From contig JAXGSB010000001.1 in assembly GCA_040765295.1 (NCBI GenBank), positions 992,001 to 1,056,000 on the forward strand: a stretch of DNA of 64,000 nucleotides, in the 5' to 3' direction. The stretch is from Scatomorpha sp040765295. GTDB lineage: Bacteria > Bacillota > Clostridia > Oscillospirales > Oscillospiraceae. Positions 9,473 to 18,663 of this stretch are shown here, in pieces (positions within the stretch are counted from its first letter, which is position 1; each line of letters opens with the position of its first letter). The notes below the pieces were generated by a model. It saw only the letters and a list, made by a program, of their open reading frames with translations. It did not search any database and had not been told where the DNA came from. The translations under genes and the position numbers were made by a program.

Positions 9473-10636
9473 TTGAAGCTTTTAGTCTATGGAGGAAGCT
9501 TCAACCCTCCACACTTGGCGCACTGCAGGCTTGCCGAGCTTTCATACGAAACAGTAAAGCCGGATCTTGCACTGATTGTTCCGGCATCAGTGCCTCCGCA
9601 CAAGGAACTCTCACCCGACAGCCCCGAGGCTGAGGTGAGGGCGAGACTTTGTGAGCTTGCATTTGGGGAGCTTCAGGGCTTCGAGATTTCAGACATTGAG
9701 CTTAAAAGACAAAAAAAATCGTATACCTGGGAAACTTTGGACGAACTCAGAAAGCTGTACAATAATTCTGAACTTTATTTGGTTGTCGGTTCCGATATGT
9801 TTTTGAGCTTTGAGAAAGTCTGGAGCAGGAGTGACTATATTCTGCAAAATGCGAGCCTGATTGTGCTTGCAAGAGAAAACGAAGATATTGAAGACATGTT
9901 TAGATATAAGTCTGAACTTGAAAAAAAACATTTAGGCAATATACTTATAATTAACTCTCCTGTAATGCCCATGTCGTCAAGCGAAATAAGGGAAGAGCTA
10001 AAGATTAGACGAGGCAGAGAGAAGCTGAGCGAGGCTGTATACAGAGAAATAATTCGTCTCAGACTCTACGGCGCAAAGCCGGATTTATATTGGCTTTTGG
10101 AAGATTCCCTCAGATATATAGAAGACATTGAGCGCAAAGAGCATATAAAAGGCAGTGCAAAAGCTGCGAGAGACCTGGCTTTACACTGGGGATGCGATGC
10201 CGGCATCGCCGAGGAAGCGGCGATTCTGCATGATTTAACAAAAAACTGTCCGCGTGATTTTCATTTAATGTTAAACAAAAAGTATGGCAACTTTTTCTCG
10301 CAGGCGGAACTTCAAAATCATAAGCTTATGCATGCAAAAACTTCCGCATACTATGCCAGAGAGTTGTATGGCATAGGCGATGAAGTGTTCGGAGCTATTT
10401 ATTGGCACACAACCGGAAAGCCTGATATGACAAAGCTTGAAAAGTTAGTTTATTTAGCCGATTTAATTGAGGAAAACAGAGAGTTTAAAGATATTTCACA
10501 TATAAGAAAACTGGCTTTTGAAGATTTGGACAGAGCAATGCAATATGCATTGACTGTCGGTATCGAGAAGCTTAAGCTGGAGAGAATAGAACCATGCGAA
10601 GATTCTATCCGTGCGCTTTCCTTCTACGGAGGTTAA
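9473..10636 (+). CDS. nadD: Fused nicotinate-nucleotide adenylyltransferase / YqeK HD hydrolase
   Basis: 387 residues in one frame, from TTG 9473. Residues 1 to about 200 are NadD, which adenylates nicotinate mononucleotide in NAD synthesis: GGSFNPPHLAH at the start, VGSDMFLSF near 105, and SSSEIREEL near 170. From about 205 to the end is a YqeK-type HD domain, with REHIKG-like ERKEHIKGS, HDLTKNCP, and YWHTTGKPDMTKLEKLVYLADLIE; this family acts on diadenosine tetraphosphate. In most Firmicutes these are two adjacent genes, so this is a fusion. The linker shows no stop or start signal. It is followed 5 bases later by the LCP gene. Confidence 0.92.
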   Translation: MKLLVYGGSFNPPHLAHCRLAELSYETVKPDLALIVPASVPPHKELSPDSPEAEVRARLCELAFGELQGFEISDIELKRQKKSYTWETLDELRKLYNNSELYLVVGSDMFLSFEKVWSRSDYILQNASLIVLARENEDIEDMFRYKSELEKKHLGNILIINSPVMPMSSSEIREELKIRRGREKLSEAVYREIIRLRLYGAKPDLYWLLEDSLRYIEDIERKEHIKGSAKAARDLALHWGCDAGIAEEAAILHDLTKNCPRDFHLMLNKKYGNFFSQAELQNHKLMHAKTSAYYARELYGIGDEVFGAIYWHTTGKPDMTKLEKLVYLADLIEENREFKDISHIRKLAFEDLDRAMQYALTVGIEKLKLERIEPCEDSIRALSFYGG

Positions 10637-10641
10637 ACAAA

Positions 10642-12168
10642 GTGGGACTTTTCAGAAAAAAAAGACACTACGACTATGACCCGTACGATGACTACGATTT
10701 AGATGAATACGTCGGGAGACGCAGCGGATACCAAAAAGACTATCAAGATAGTTACGACGATTATGATGAGTATTATGATGATGAATACTATGATGATTAT
10801 GCCGATGAAGAATATTATGACGAGTATTATGATGATGAATACTACGACGATTACGATCCATACGATTTTGACGATGTAGACTACGAAAGAGACCGCGGAA
10901 TTAGGTCGAAAGGAAGAAAAAAAAGTAAAAAAAATCGCAGAAAAACAGCCCGCAGTGCCGTCGATTATGAGATTTGGGATCAATATCAGTATCAAAGAAT
11001 GGGCTACGACGAGGAATTTTATTCCGACAGCTACATTTCCGGAGAAGAACGCAGGGGCTTCGGATCTTGGTTTAAAAGATTTCTCACCAGGCTTCTTATT
11101 ATAGCATTGCTTTTGGGGGGCGCTTTTATTGCATATAAGCTTTATGTCAGGGCTCCGAACACACAAGTTTTGGGTGGAATCCTGAATTTTAAAGGACGAA
11201 AAGAGACCGAGGAAACCGGCGGAGAAAAAATACCGGATTCCGAGGCGCCGAACAGAGAGCCTGCCAATGTCAGAAAAGGTGTATATACATTTGTCATCGT
11301 CGGCAAGGATGTTGAGGGGGGACATACAGACACAATAATTGTTGGTCTATTCGATACAGAGAAGCACAAACTGAATTTTGCATCAATCCCGAGAGACACG
11401 CTTATCAACTCTGCTTGGAATATAAAAAAGATAAATTATGTCTATCCGGCCTCAATCAACCAGGGAAAGGACGGCACGGCAAACCTCCTCGAGGCCATAT
11501 CGCAGCTTTTGGGATACTCTGTGGGGAGCTATGCGATTTTGGATATAAGGGCGGCAGAGCAGCTTGTCGATGCCATAGGCGGAGTTAATTTTGATGTGCC
11601 TTGCGACATGGATTGGGATGCGCCCGATCAGGAAATTCCCTTGCATATACACATTAAAAAAGGCTATCAGCTTTTGAACGGAGAGCAGGCAGTAAACGTT
11701 TTAAGATTTCGATATTCAAATGACGGAAGCAACACCTATCCCAGAGGAGATATAGACAGAATAGATGTTCAGCAAAATCTCATGAAGGCCATTTTAAGGC
11801 AAGCTCTCTCAGTAAAAAATATTCCGAATTTAAACAAGATTTTGGAGATTTTTGAGGATAATATTGAAACAAATTTAAAAGCTTCAAACATAGCATTTTT
11901 CGCACAGGAGCTTTTGAAGATTAAGACCGAAGATATCAATTTTATGGTAATGCCCGGAAAGCCTGACGGGATTATATACGGAATGAGCTATGTTATTCCC
12001 GATATAGACGAGTGGTTTATGATGGTAAATAAGTATCTAAATCCGTTTGATAAGATTATTTATAAGGATAATTTGGATATGTTGAGCCATGACGGTGTTG
12101 ACTTTGTAACTACGCAAGGTAAAATAAGGGGAGGAAAACAGTCCTTCTTGGGATTTAATGGAGAATAA
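10642..12168 (+). CDS. LytR-CpsA-Psr (LCP) family cell-wall ligase with Asp/Tyr-rich tail
   Basis: 508 residues from GTG 10642, with GGAGG 9 bases upstream. Residues 1-90 are an extreme aspartate/tyrosine-rich stretch (repeats like DEYYDDEYYDDY), predicted cytoplasmic. A lysine/arginine patch (RKKSKKNRRK) and one membrane segment near residues 150-170 (LLIIALLLGGAFIAYKLYV) follow. The extracellular LCP domain starts near 210 with VGKDVEGGHTDTIIV, SIPRDTLI, and RYSNDG...RGDIDRIDVQQ. LCP enzymes transfer lipid-linked polymers such as teichoic acids or capsule to peptidoglycan. Position between nadD/yqeK and rsfS is standard. Confidence 0.92.
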   Translation: MGLFRKKRHYDYDPYDDYDLDEYVGRRSGYQKDYQDSYDDYDEYYDDEYYDDYADEEYYDEYYDDEYYDDYDPYDFDDVDYERDRGIRSKGRKKSKKNRRKTARSAVDYEIWDQYQYQRMGYDEEFYSDSYISGEERRGFGSWFKRFLTRLLIIALLLGGAFIAYKLYVRAPNTQVLGGILNFKGRKETEETGGEKIPDSEAPNREPANVRKGVYTFVIVGKDVEGGHTDTIIVGLFDTEKHKLNFASIPRDTLINSAWNIKKINYVYPASINQGKDGTANLLEAISQLLGYSVGSYAILDIRAAEQLVDAIGGVNFDVPCDMDWDAPDQEIPLHIHIKKGYQLLNGEQAVNVLRFRYSNDGSNTYPRGDIDRIDVQQNLMKAILRQALSVKNIPNLNKILEIFEDNIETNLKASNIAFFAQELLKIKTEDINFMVMPGKPDGIIYGMSYVIPDIDEWFMMVNKYLNPFDKIIYKDNLDMLSHDGVDFVTTQGKIRGGKQSFLGFNGE

Positions 12169-12185
12169 GCTGTTGGGAGGAAAAT

Positions 12186-12539
12186 ATGCTTAACGAAAAG
12201 GAAATATTAAAAACTGCGGTCCAAGCTCTGGATGAAAAGAACGGCAAGGATATAAAGGTACTCAGAATCTCCGATGTAAGCACATTGGCGGATTACTTTG
12301 TAATTTGTACGGCAAGCTCCGCGAACCATGTAAAGACACTGTCCGACATTGTTGAGAGCAAGCTTACCGAGCGTGGAGAGGAGCCGCTCAGGCGTGAGGG
12401 AGCCAGGAGTGATTCCTGGGTGCTTCTGGACTATTCCTGCGTTGTTGTTCACATATTTATGCCCGAGAGCAGAGATTTCTACAAGCTTGAGAGACTTTGG
12501 GCAGATGCAGCAGAAATAGATATAGCTGATATTATTTAA
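12186..12539 (+). CDS. rsfS: Ribosomal silencing factor RsfS
   Basis: 117 residues, normal length, with the family pattern DISTLADYFVI in the form DVSTLADYFVICTASS near residue 30, GARSDSWVLLDYSCVVVHIF near 75, and the C-terminal YKLERLWADA. RsfS binds L14 of the large subunit and blocks subunit joining when nutrients are short. The ATG at 12186 has GGGAGG 7 bases upstream. It lies between the LCP gene and leuS. Confidence 0.95.
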   Translation: MLNEKEILKTAVQALDEKNGKDIKVLRISDVSTLADYFVICTASSANHVKTLSDIVESKLTERGEEPLRREGARSDSWVLLDYSCVVVHIFMPESRDFYKLERLWADAAEIDIADII

Positions 12540-12596
12540 TTTATATATATAAAAAATAAAAATAAAAAATTGCGGTTTATACCGGGAGGAAATTTT

Positions 12597-15008
12597 ATGA
12601 AATATGATCATAAAGCAATAGAGAATAAGTGGCAAAAAGTATGGGAAGAAGGAAAGTTTTTTAGGGCGGAAACGGGCTCGCCGAAGCCGAAGTTCTACCC
12701 GCTTATAGAGTTTCCCTATCCGTCGGGAGACGGACTCCATATGGGGCACACCAGACCATATACCGCCATGGACATTGTTGCGAGAGCCAGGCGTAAAAAG
12801 GGCCAGAATGTCATGTACCCGATAGGTTTTGATGCCTTCGGTCTGCCCACTGAAAACTATGCAATAAAGAATAAAATGCATCCTCGAGAGGTTACCGAAA
12901 AGAATATAGAAAGAATAAGCGCTCAATTTAAGCTTATGGGTTATAGCTTCGAATGGGACCGTGTTGTTGACACCACAGATCCCGATTATATGCGCTGGAC
13001 TCAGTGGATTTTCCTCCAATTCTTCAAACATGGGCTTGCCTATAAAAAATCCATGCCTGTAAACTGGTGCACATCGTGTAAGATAGTTCTTGCCAACGAA
13101 GAGGTTGTTGACGGTCGCTGCGAGCGCTGCGAGGGCAATGTAATAAGGAAAGAAAAGAGCCAGTGGATGCTTGCAATAACCAAATATGCCCAGCGTCTGA
13201 TTGATGATCTTGAAGGTCTCGAATATCCGGAACGAGTCAAAACTCAGCAGATAAACTGGATTGGCAGATCGGAGGGCGCCGAGATTTTTTTCGATACAAC
13301 TGCGGGCGAAGCAATAGATGTCTACACCACAAGGCCCGACACCATATTCGGCGCAACCTACATGGTTCTAAGCCCAGAGCATGATTTTTTGAATAGGCAG
13401 AAAGATAAAATAAAGAACTTTGACGAGATAGAAAAATATTGCATCGAGGCGGGCAGAAAGTCCGACTTTGAACGCACCGAGCTTCAAAAAGAGAAAGACG
13501 GTGTTTGCATAGAGGGAATAAAGGCCATAAATCCGCTTTCAAAGGAGGAGATTCCGATTTTCGTCTCGGACTATGTGCTTATGGGCTACGGTACGGGCGC
13601 TATAATGGCTGTCCCTGCGCACGATCAGAGAGACTGGGATTTTGCGAAAAAATTCTCTCTGCCGATGCTTGAAGTCTGCGAGGGCGGAGACATCGAAAAA
13701 GAGGCCTTCACTGAGATTGGTGATGAAGCGACAGTTATAAATTCGGGCTTCATAAGCGGACTGAAGGTTAAAGATGCTATCGATAAGATGATAGAGCACC
13801 TTGAAAAAGAGGGGCAAGGCAAGAGAGTTGTCAACTACAAACTGCGCGACTGGATTTTCTCGAGACAGCGCTATTGGGGTGAGCCTATACCTCTTGTGCT
13901 CTGCCCGAAATGCGGCTGGGTTCCGATGCCGGAGGAAGAGCTTCCTCTCCTGCTTCCCGAGGTGGAGAGCTATGAGCCCACAGACACGGGTGAAAGCCCT
14001 CTGGCCAAGATTGAGAGCTGGGTTAAGTGCAAATGTCCCAGCTGCGGCGGAGACGCCGAGCGTGAGACGGATACGATGCCCAACTGGGCGGGATCATCCT
14101 GGTACTATCTCAGGTATATGGACCCGCACTGCGATACACTTCCGGTGTCAAAAGAGGCCATAGACTACTGGGATTGTGTCGACTGGTATAACGGCGGTAT
14201 GGAACATACAACTCTGCACCTTTTATACAGCCGTTTCTGGCATAAGTTCCTCTATGATATAGGACTTGTAAATACAAAAGAGCCATATAAAAAGCGTACA
14301 AGCCACGGCATGCTCTTAGGTTCCGACAATGAAAAAATGTCGAAGTCAAGAGGAAATGTTGTGAATCCTGACAATATCATTAAAGCTTATGGTGCGGATA
14401 CTCTGAGAGTTTACATGATGTTCATAGGGGACTTTGAGAAGACAGCGCCTTGGTCGGACGATGCGGTAAAGGGCAGCAGGCGCTTTTTAGACAGGGTGTT
14501 CAGGCTTCTTTCAGAAAAACTCTCCGAAGATGAGGAAAGCTATTCCGAAAAGAACGAGAGAGAAATTCACAAGACCATCAAAAAAGTTGAAGAAGATATA
14601 GAGAACATGAAGTTCAATACCGCCATCGCTGCGCTCATGTCTCTTGTAAACACCTTCTATGAGAACGGAATTAACAGAGCTGAGGCCAAGACTTTTCTTT
14701 CGCTTCTTTCCCCGTTTGCGCCTCACATAGCAGAGGAACTCTGGGAGGTACAGGGATTTGAAGGCTATGCCGATGGGGATGAGTGGCCTAAATATGACGA
14801 GAGCAAGACAGTCGAGGATATTAAAGAAATTGCCGTTCAGGTAAACGGCAAACTGAGAGCTACTTTCAACATCAGCACCTCTGCTGCAGATGAGGAATAT
14901 ATAAACGGGGCTCTGGCGCTGCCTAAAATTGAGAAGTATCTTGATGGCCATAAACTTGTTAAGACTATAGTTGTAAAGAACAGGCTTGTGAATCTGATAA
15001 TCAAATAA
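12597..15008 (+). CDS. leuS: Leucyl-tRNA synthetase
   Basis: 803 residues, standard bacterial LeuRS. The HIGH motif appears as HMGH (YPSGDGLHMGHTRPY) near residue 45, the editing domain follows with TTRPDTIFG near 240 and GTGAIMAVPAHDQRDW near 330, and KMSKS (NEKMSKSRGNVVNP) lies near 580. A zinc-ribbon insert with CPKCGW and CKCPSCGG is near 435-480. The start is ATG 12597 behind GGGAGG; an in-frame ATG at 12570 is upstream of that ribosome binding site and unlikely. No T-box precedes it. Confidence 0.97.
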   Translation: MKYDHKAIENKWQKVWEEGKFFRAETGSPKPKFYPLIEFPYPSGDGLHMGHTRPYTAMDIVARARRKKGQNVMYPIGFDAFGLPTENYAIKNKMHPREVTEKNIERISAQFKLMGYSFEWDRVVDTTDPDYMRWTQWIFLQFFKHGLAYKKSMPVNWCTSCKIVLANEEVVDGRCERCEGNVIRKEKSQWMLAITKYAQRLIDDLEGLEYPERVKTQQINWIGRSEGAEIFFDTTAGEAIDVYTTRPDTIFGATYMVLSPEHDFLNRQKDKIKNFDEIEKYCIEAGRKSDFERTELQKEKDGVCIEGIKAINPLSKEEIPIFVSDYVLMGYGTGAIMAVPAHDQRDWDFAKKFSLPMLEVCEGGDIEKEAFTEIGDEATVINSGFISGLKVKDAIDKMIEHLEKEGQGKRVVNYKLRDWIFSRQRYWGEPIPLVLCPKCGWVPMPEEELPLLLPEVESYEPTDTGESPLAKIESWVKCKCPSCGGDAERETDTMPNWAGSSWYYLRYMDPHCDTLPVSKEAIDYWDCVDWYNGGMEHTTLHLLYSRFWHKFLYDIGLVNTKEPYKKRTSHGMLLGSDNEKMSKSRGNVVNPDNIIKAYGADTLRVYMMFIGDFEKTAPWSDDAVKGSRRFLDRVFRLLSEKLSEDEESYSEKNEREIHKTIKKVEEDIENMKFNTAIAALMSLVNTFYENGINRAEAKTFLSLLSPFAPHIAEELWEVQGFEGYADGDEWPKYDESKTVEDIKEIAVQVNGKLRATFNISTSAADEEYINGALALPKIEKYLDGHKLVKTIVVKNRLVNLIIK

Positions 15009-15078
15009 GATGTATGAAACTGCAGGGGAGTGTTGGGAGATTTATGCCGGATTTATTGTGCTGAAAGCAAGTGTTTCC

Positions 15079-15107
15079 TTGACAGTTAGCGAAATTACAT
15101 TTATAAT
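15079..15107 (+). promoter_or_regulatory. Consensus sigma-A promoter upstream of rpsU
   Basis: TTGACA at 15079-15084 and TATAAT at 15102-15107 are both perfect, with the ideal 17-base spacer. The predicted start near 15114 leaves a leader of about 100 bases before rpsU, which fits a strong ribosomal-protein promoter. Confidence 0.8.
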
Positions 15108-15213
15108 TTTTCAGTAAGGCTGTATTTCAGCCCAAGAAGGAGTCCAATTTATAAGACTCGGTTTTAATAAATCCCGAAGCGTGTAATGCGTTGTTTGGAG
15201 GGAGGGAACAGAT

Positions 15214-15399
15214 TTGCCGGAAGTATATGTAAGAGATAATGAATCCTTAGATAATGCGCTTAAACGTTTTAAGAAAAACTGCGCAAAAGAGGGTGTCATG
15301 TCTGATATGCGCAAGAGAGAATATTATCAGAGCCCCAGTGTGAAGCGCCGCAAGAAATCAGAGGCCGCTCGCAAGAACAGGAAGAGGCGCAGCTTCTAA
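15214..15399 (+). CDS. rpsU: 30S ribosomal protein S21
   Basis: 61 residues, highly basic, with the S21 pattern VRDNESLDNALKRFKK near the start, an EGVMSDMRKREYY middle and an arginine/lysine-rich end (NRKRRSF). It starts on TTG 15214, with GGAGGGAGGG about 8 bases upstream. It is monocistronic, between its own consensus promoter and a hairpin terminator. S21 binds the platform of the small subunit near the 3' end of 16S rRNA. Confidence 0.95.
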   Translation: MPEVYVRDNESLDNALKRFKKNCAKEGVMSDMRKREYYQSPSVKRRKKSEAARKNRKRRSF

Positions 15400-15426
15400 G
15401 CTTATCTTAAGCAATAATTTAAATAA

Positions 15427-15453
15427 AACACTCTGTTTCGGCAGAGTGTTTTT
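15427..15453 (+). terminator. Intrinsic terminator after rpsU
   Basis: AACACTCTG at 15427-15435 pairs perfectly with CAGAGTGTT at 15442-15450 around a 6-base loop, and the transcript continues with a T run (15449-15453). It ends the rpsU transcript. Confidence 0.85.
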
Positions 15454-15518
15454 CTATAAAATATCTCTAAATTAAATTTATATACGGGGGATTAAAAAAC
15501 AACATACTTAAAAAATGT

Positions 15519-15547
15519 TTAACTTATGCGGTGAGATTGTATATAAT
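15519..15547 (+). promoter_or_regulatory. Putative promoter for the DNA glycosylase gene
   Basis: TTAACT at 15519-15524 and TATAAT at 15542-15547 lie 17 bases apart. The -10 is perfect, the -35 partial. Its position supports translation starting at TTG 15578 rather than at the in-frame ATG 15515, which would precede the transcript start. Confidence 0.45.
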
Positions 15548-15577
15548 AAAATAAACACAGTTCGAGGTGATTGCATA

Positions 15578-16405
15578 TTGACTAATAATTGGCGCAAACT
15601 ATGCTCGGCATATGAGCTTGACCTTACAAAGACATTTGAATGTGGGCAATGCTTCAGATGGGATGCCGATGACAAAGGTATATACAGCGGCGTAGTCGCC
15701 GGACACTTTGCGAAAATAAAGGAAGAAGATAATAATATCTTTATAAAGAGCACGAATGAAGACCATGATTTTTGGAACAACTACTTCGATCTGTATTCCG
15801 ATTACGAGATTGCTCACGATAAAATGCGGGAGGAAGAGTATTTAAAAGAGAGCATGGAATTCGGGCGCGGGATAAGAATACTAAGGCAGGAAGGCTGGGA
15901 GACACTTTGCTCTTTTATAATTTCACAGTGCAACAACATACCGAGAATTAAGAAAATAATAAAAAACCTATGTGAGTTCTTTGGAGAGAAAAAACAGTTT
16001 GAAGGAGAAGTATACTATACTTTTCCAAGCGCCGAAACCGTTTTGGAGCTGGGACTTAAAGAACTTGATAAAATTAAAGCCGGCTACAGAGCGACCTATC
16101 TTATGAGCGCGGCAGCAGCCGTAAGCAGCGGCAATTTAGACTTGGAAGCCCTCAAGAATCTGAGCTTCTCAGACGCTAAAAAGAAGCTTTTGAATATTAA
16201 CGGAGTTGGGGAGAAGGTGGCAAACTGTGTTTTGCTTTTCGGTCTTAATAAGACAGAAGCTTTTCCGGAAGATGTTTGGATAAAAAAAGCTCTAAAAGAG
16301 AAACTTTCTCCTGATTTTAATCCTCAAAGTTTGGGCGAGTATGCGGGGCTGGCTCAGCAGTATATATTTTTCAGGATAAGAGAAGAAAACCGCCTCAAAA
16401 GTTGA
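15578..16405 (+). CDS. ogg: 8-oxoguanine DNA glycosylase (OGG1-type, HhH-GPD)
   Basis: 275 residues from TTG 15578, with CGAGGTGA about 8 bases upstream. The N-terminal domain has TFECGQCFRWD, characteristic of OGG1/AlkA-like glycosylases. The helix-hairpin-helix with catalytic lysine is INGVGEKVANCVLLFG near 210, and the catalytic aspartate is in EDVWIKKAL. The enzyme excises 8-oxoguanine and nicks the strand as a bifunctional lyase. The alternative ATG at 15515 would add 21 residues but lies upstream of the likely promoter. A gene of its own, not part of a clear operon. Confidence 0.88.
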   Translation: MTNNWRKLCSAYELDLTKTFECGQCFRWDADDKGIYSGVVAGHFAKIKEEDNNIFIKSTNEDHDFWNNYFDLYSDYEIAHDKMREEEYLKESMEFGRGIRILRQEGWETLCSFIISQCNNIPRIKKIIKNLCEFFGEKKQFEGEVYYTFPSAETVLELGLKELDKIKAGYRATYLMSAAAAVSSGNLDLEALKNLSFSDAKKKLLNINGVGEKVANCVLLFGLNKTEAFPEDVWIKKALKEKLSPDFNPQSLGEYAGLAQQYIFFRIREENRLKS

Positions 16406-16429
16406 CTATGACCTAAATCGTGATAAAAT
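16402..16429 (+). promoter_or_regulatory. Putative promoter for guaB operon
   Basis: TTGACT at 16402-16407 and TAAAAT at 16424-16429, spacer 16 bases, in the 54-base gap between the glycosylase stop and guaB. A good but not perfect sigma-A match. Confidence 0.5.
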
Positions 16430-16459
16430 ATTTTAAATAATATAAGGGGTGTGTTGAAA

Positions 16460-17941
16460 TTGGCTGCGAGAATAGACAACAAGAGATTTGTAGGGGAAGC
16501 TCTCACATTTGATGATGTGCTCTTAGTTCCGGCAGAGAGTTCGATACTTCCGCACATGGTGGATCTTTCCACACGGCTTACAAAAAAAATTAAGCTCAAT
16601 ACGCCGATAATGAGTGCGGCAATGGATACGGTTACCGAGTGCAGAATGGCTATTGCTATGGCTCGTGAGGGCGGAATAGGCGTCGTTCATAAGAATATGC
16701 CTATAGATATGCAGGCTGAGCAGGTTGATCTTGTAAAGAGATCCGAAAGCGGCGTTATAACAAATCCCTTTTTCCTGGGCCCCGACAATATACTTGCCGA
16801 TGCCGATTTTTTAATGGCAAAATACAGGATTTCAGGTGTACCTATAGTAAATGAAGATGGTGTGCTCATAGGTATAATTACAAATCGGGATATGAAATTC
16901 GAAGACGATCTTTCACAGAAAATAAGGGATATAATGACCTCCGAGGGTCTGATTACAGGCAAGGTCGGCACAACCTTGGAAGCTGCAAAGGAAATCCTTA
17001 GACGCCACAAGATAGAGAAACTGCCGATAGTAGATGATGACTTCCGTCTCAAAGGACTTATCACAATAAAAGATATTGAAAAAATTATGAAGTACCCCAA
17101 TTCAGCTAAGGACGAAAAGGGAAGATTGCTTTGTGCTGCAGCTGTCGGAGTTACCGATGACTTGCTTGATAGGGCAGGAGCCTTGGTCCAGGCGGGTGTT
17201 GACGCTTTGGTTTTAGACAGCGCTCACGGTCACTCTGCCAATATCATGAGAAATATTGGCGTATTAAAAAATGCTTTTCCGGATATAGGCATAATTGCGG
17301 GAAACGTGGCAACAGCCGAGGGCACAACAGCCCTGATAAAGGCCGGAGCAGATTGCGTCAAAGTAGGCATAGGGCCCGGTTCTATATGCACTACCAGAGT
17401 GGTTGCCGGCATAGGTGTCCCGCAATTCACAGCTATATTGGATTCAGCAGAGGCGGCGGACAAATATGAAATACCCATAATTGCAGACGGCGGAATAAAG
17501 TTCTCGGGCGACATAGTTAAGGCGCTGGCGGCCGGCGCCAGTGTAGTTATGATGGGTTCAATGCTTGCAGGCTGTGAGGAGAGCCCCGGCGAGTCTGAGA
17601 TTTTTAAAGGAAGACAATTTAAGGTATACAGAGGCATGGGCAGTCTTGGCGCCATGCAGCAGGGGTCAAAGGACAGGTATTTTCAAACGGGAAGCAAGAA
17701 GCTTGTGCCTGAGGGCGTTGAGGGCAGAGTGCCTTACAAGGGGTCGGTCAGCGATACAGTTTTTCAAATGATGGGCGGCCTCAGATCCGGAATGGGCTAC
17801 TGCGGCACTCCGAATCTCGAAACTCTTCGAAAGAATACAAAGTATGTGAAAATAACAGGGGCTGGTCTTAAGGAGAGTCACCCGCACGATATCTATGTGA
17901 CAAAGGAGGCTCCCAACTACTCCCTTGGCGATACGGAGTGA
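16460..17941 (+). CDS. guaB: Inosine-5'-monophosphate dehydrogenase
   Basis: About 493 residues. LTFDDVLLVPAES is at the N-terminus, two CBS repeats occupy about residues 95-210, and the active-site cysteine lies in GPGSICTTRVVAG near 310 with the flap QGSKDRYFQ near 400. It oxidises IMP to XMP, the committed step to GMP. The start is uncertain: GTG 16451, TTG 16454 and TTG 16460 are all in frame; AAGGGG at 16444-16449 best fits 16454 or 16460. The stop overlaps the region of the next gene's ribosome binding site. Confidence 0.96.
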   Translation: MAARIDNKRFVGEALTFDDVLLVPAESSILPHMVDLSTRLTKKIKLNTPIMSAAMDTVTECRMAIAMAREGGIGVVHKNMPIDMQAEQVDLVKRSESGVITNPFFLGPDNILADADFLMAKYRISGVPIVNEDGVLIGIITNRDMKFEDDLSQKIRDIMTSEGLITGKVGTTLEAAKEILRRHKIEKLPIVDDDFRLKGLITIKDIEKIMKYPNSAKDEKGRLLCAAAVGVTDDLLDRAGALVQAGVDALVLDSAHGHSANIMRNIGVLKNAFPDIGIIAGNVATAEGTTALIKAGADCVKVGIGPGSICTTRVVAGIGVPQFTAILDSAEAADKYEIPIIADGGIKFSGDIVKALAAGASVVMMGSMLAGCEESPGESEIFKGRQFKVYRGMGSLGAMQQGSKDRYFQTGSKKLVPEGVEGRVPYKGSVSDTVFQMMGGLRSGMGYCGTPNLETLRKNTKYVKITGAGLKESHPHDIYVTKEAPNYSLGDTE

Positions 17942-17946
17942 TAAAA

Positions 17947-18663
17947 TTGAATGAAAAAATAGCAAAACTTAAGGAAATGATTTCAAAAAGTGAGAATATT
18001 GTTTTCTTTGGAGGCGCGGGCGTTTCGACTGAAAGCGGAATCCCGGATTTCAGAAGTGAGGATGGCATATATAATCAGAAATGGACTTATCCACCGGAAA
18101 CAATAATGACCTATAGTTTTTTCCGTTCCAATCCCGAAGAATTTTATCGATTTTCCCACGAGAGAGGGATTAATTTCAATGTAGAGCCCAACAGAACTCA
18201 CATAAGGCTTGCCGAGCTTGAGCAAGAAGGTAAACTGAAAGCCGTGATTACACAAAATGTTGATGGGTTGCATCAGAAGGCTGGAAGTAAAAATGTTTTG
18301 GAGCTCCACGGCAGCTTACACAGAGCCTATTGCACAAGCTGCCATAAAGAACATCCCGCATCCGTAACACGCATAAAAGGACAAGTTCCGAGATGTGAGT
18401 GCGGAGGTGTAATCAGATCGGATGTCGTGCTGTTTGGGGAGCCCTTAAATCCAAGTGTCATTGCGAGGTCTGTAGATTACATAGAAAAGGCGGATATGTT
18501 GATTGTAGGTGGAACATCCCTGGGAGTATATCCCGCTGCCGGACTCATAAGATACTACAGAGGAAACAAACTTGTACTTATTAACCTTGCGCCGACACCC
18601 TACGACTCACACGCAGATTTGATAATAAATGAAAAAATTGGAGAAGTGTTCGCGCAGATATGA
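17947..18663 (+). CDS. cobB: NAD-dependent protein deacylase, Sir2 family
   Basis: About 238 residues. The Sir2 signatures are all present: GAGVSTESGIPDFRS near residue 25, TQNVDGLHQKAGS near 100, catalytic histidine in ELHGSLH, and a zinc ribbon with CTSCH and CECGG, followed by VLFGEPL. It removes acyl groups from lysines using NAD. The start is TTG 17947, 8 bases after GGAG at 17935-17938; GTG 17938 would overlap that ribosome binding site. It sits in the guaB operon and its stop overlaps the next gene. Confidence 0.92.
   Translation: MNEKIAKLKEMISKSENIVFFGGAGVSTESGIPDFRSEDGIYNQKWTYPPETIMTYSFFRSNPEEFYRFSHERGINFNVEPNRTHIRLAELEQEGKLKAVITQNVDGLHQKAGSKNVLELHGSLHRAYCTSCHKEHPASVTRIKGQVPRCECGGVIRSDVVLFGEPLNPSVIARSVDYIEKADMLIVGGTSLGVYPAAGLIRYYRGNKLVLINLAPTPYDSHADLIINEKIGEVFAQI

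Noticed and set aside
10699..11325. 208-codon isoleucine/valine-rich minus-strand frame
   Set aside because: Produced by reading the Asp/Tyr codon repeats of the LCP gene backwards; not a membrane protein gene.
12207..13031. 274-codon minus-strand frame across rsfS and leuS
   Set aside because: Crosses two well-supported plus-strand genes and has no start signal.
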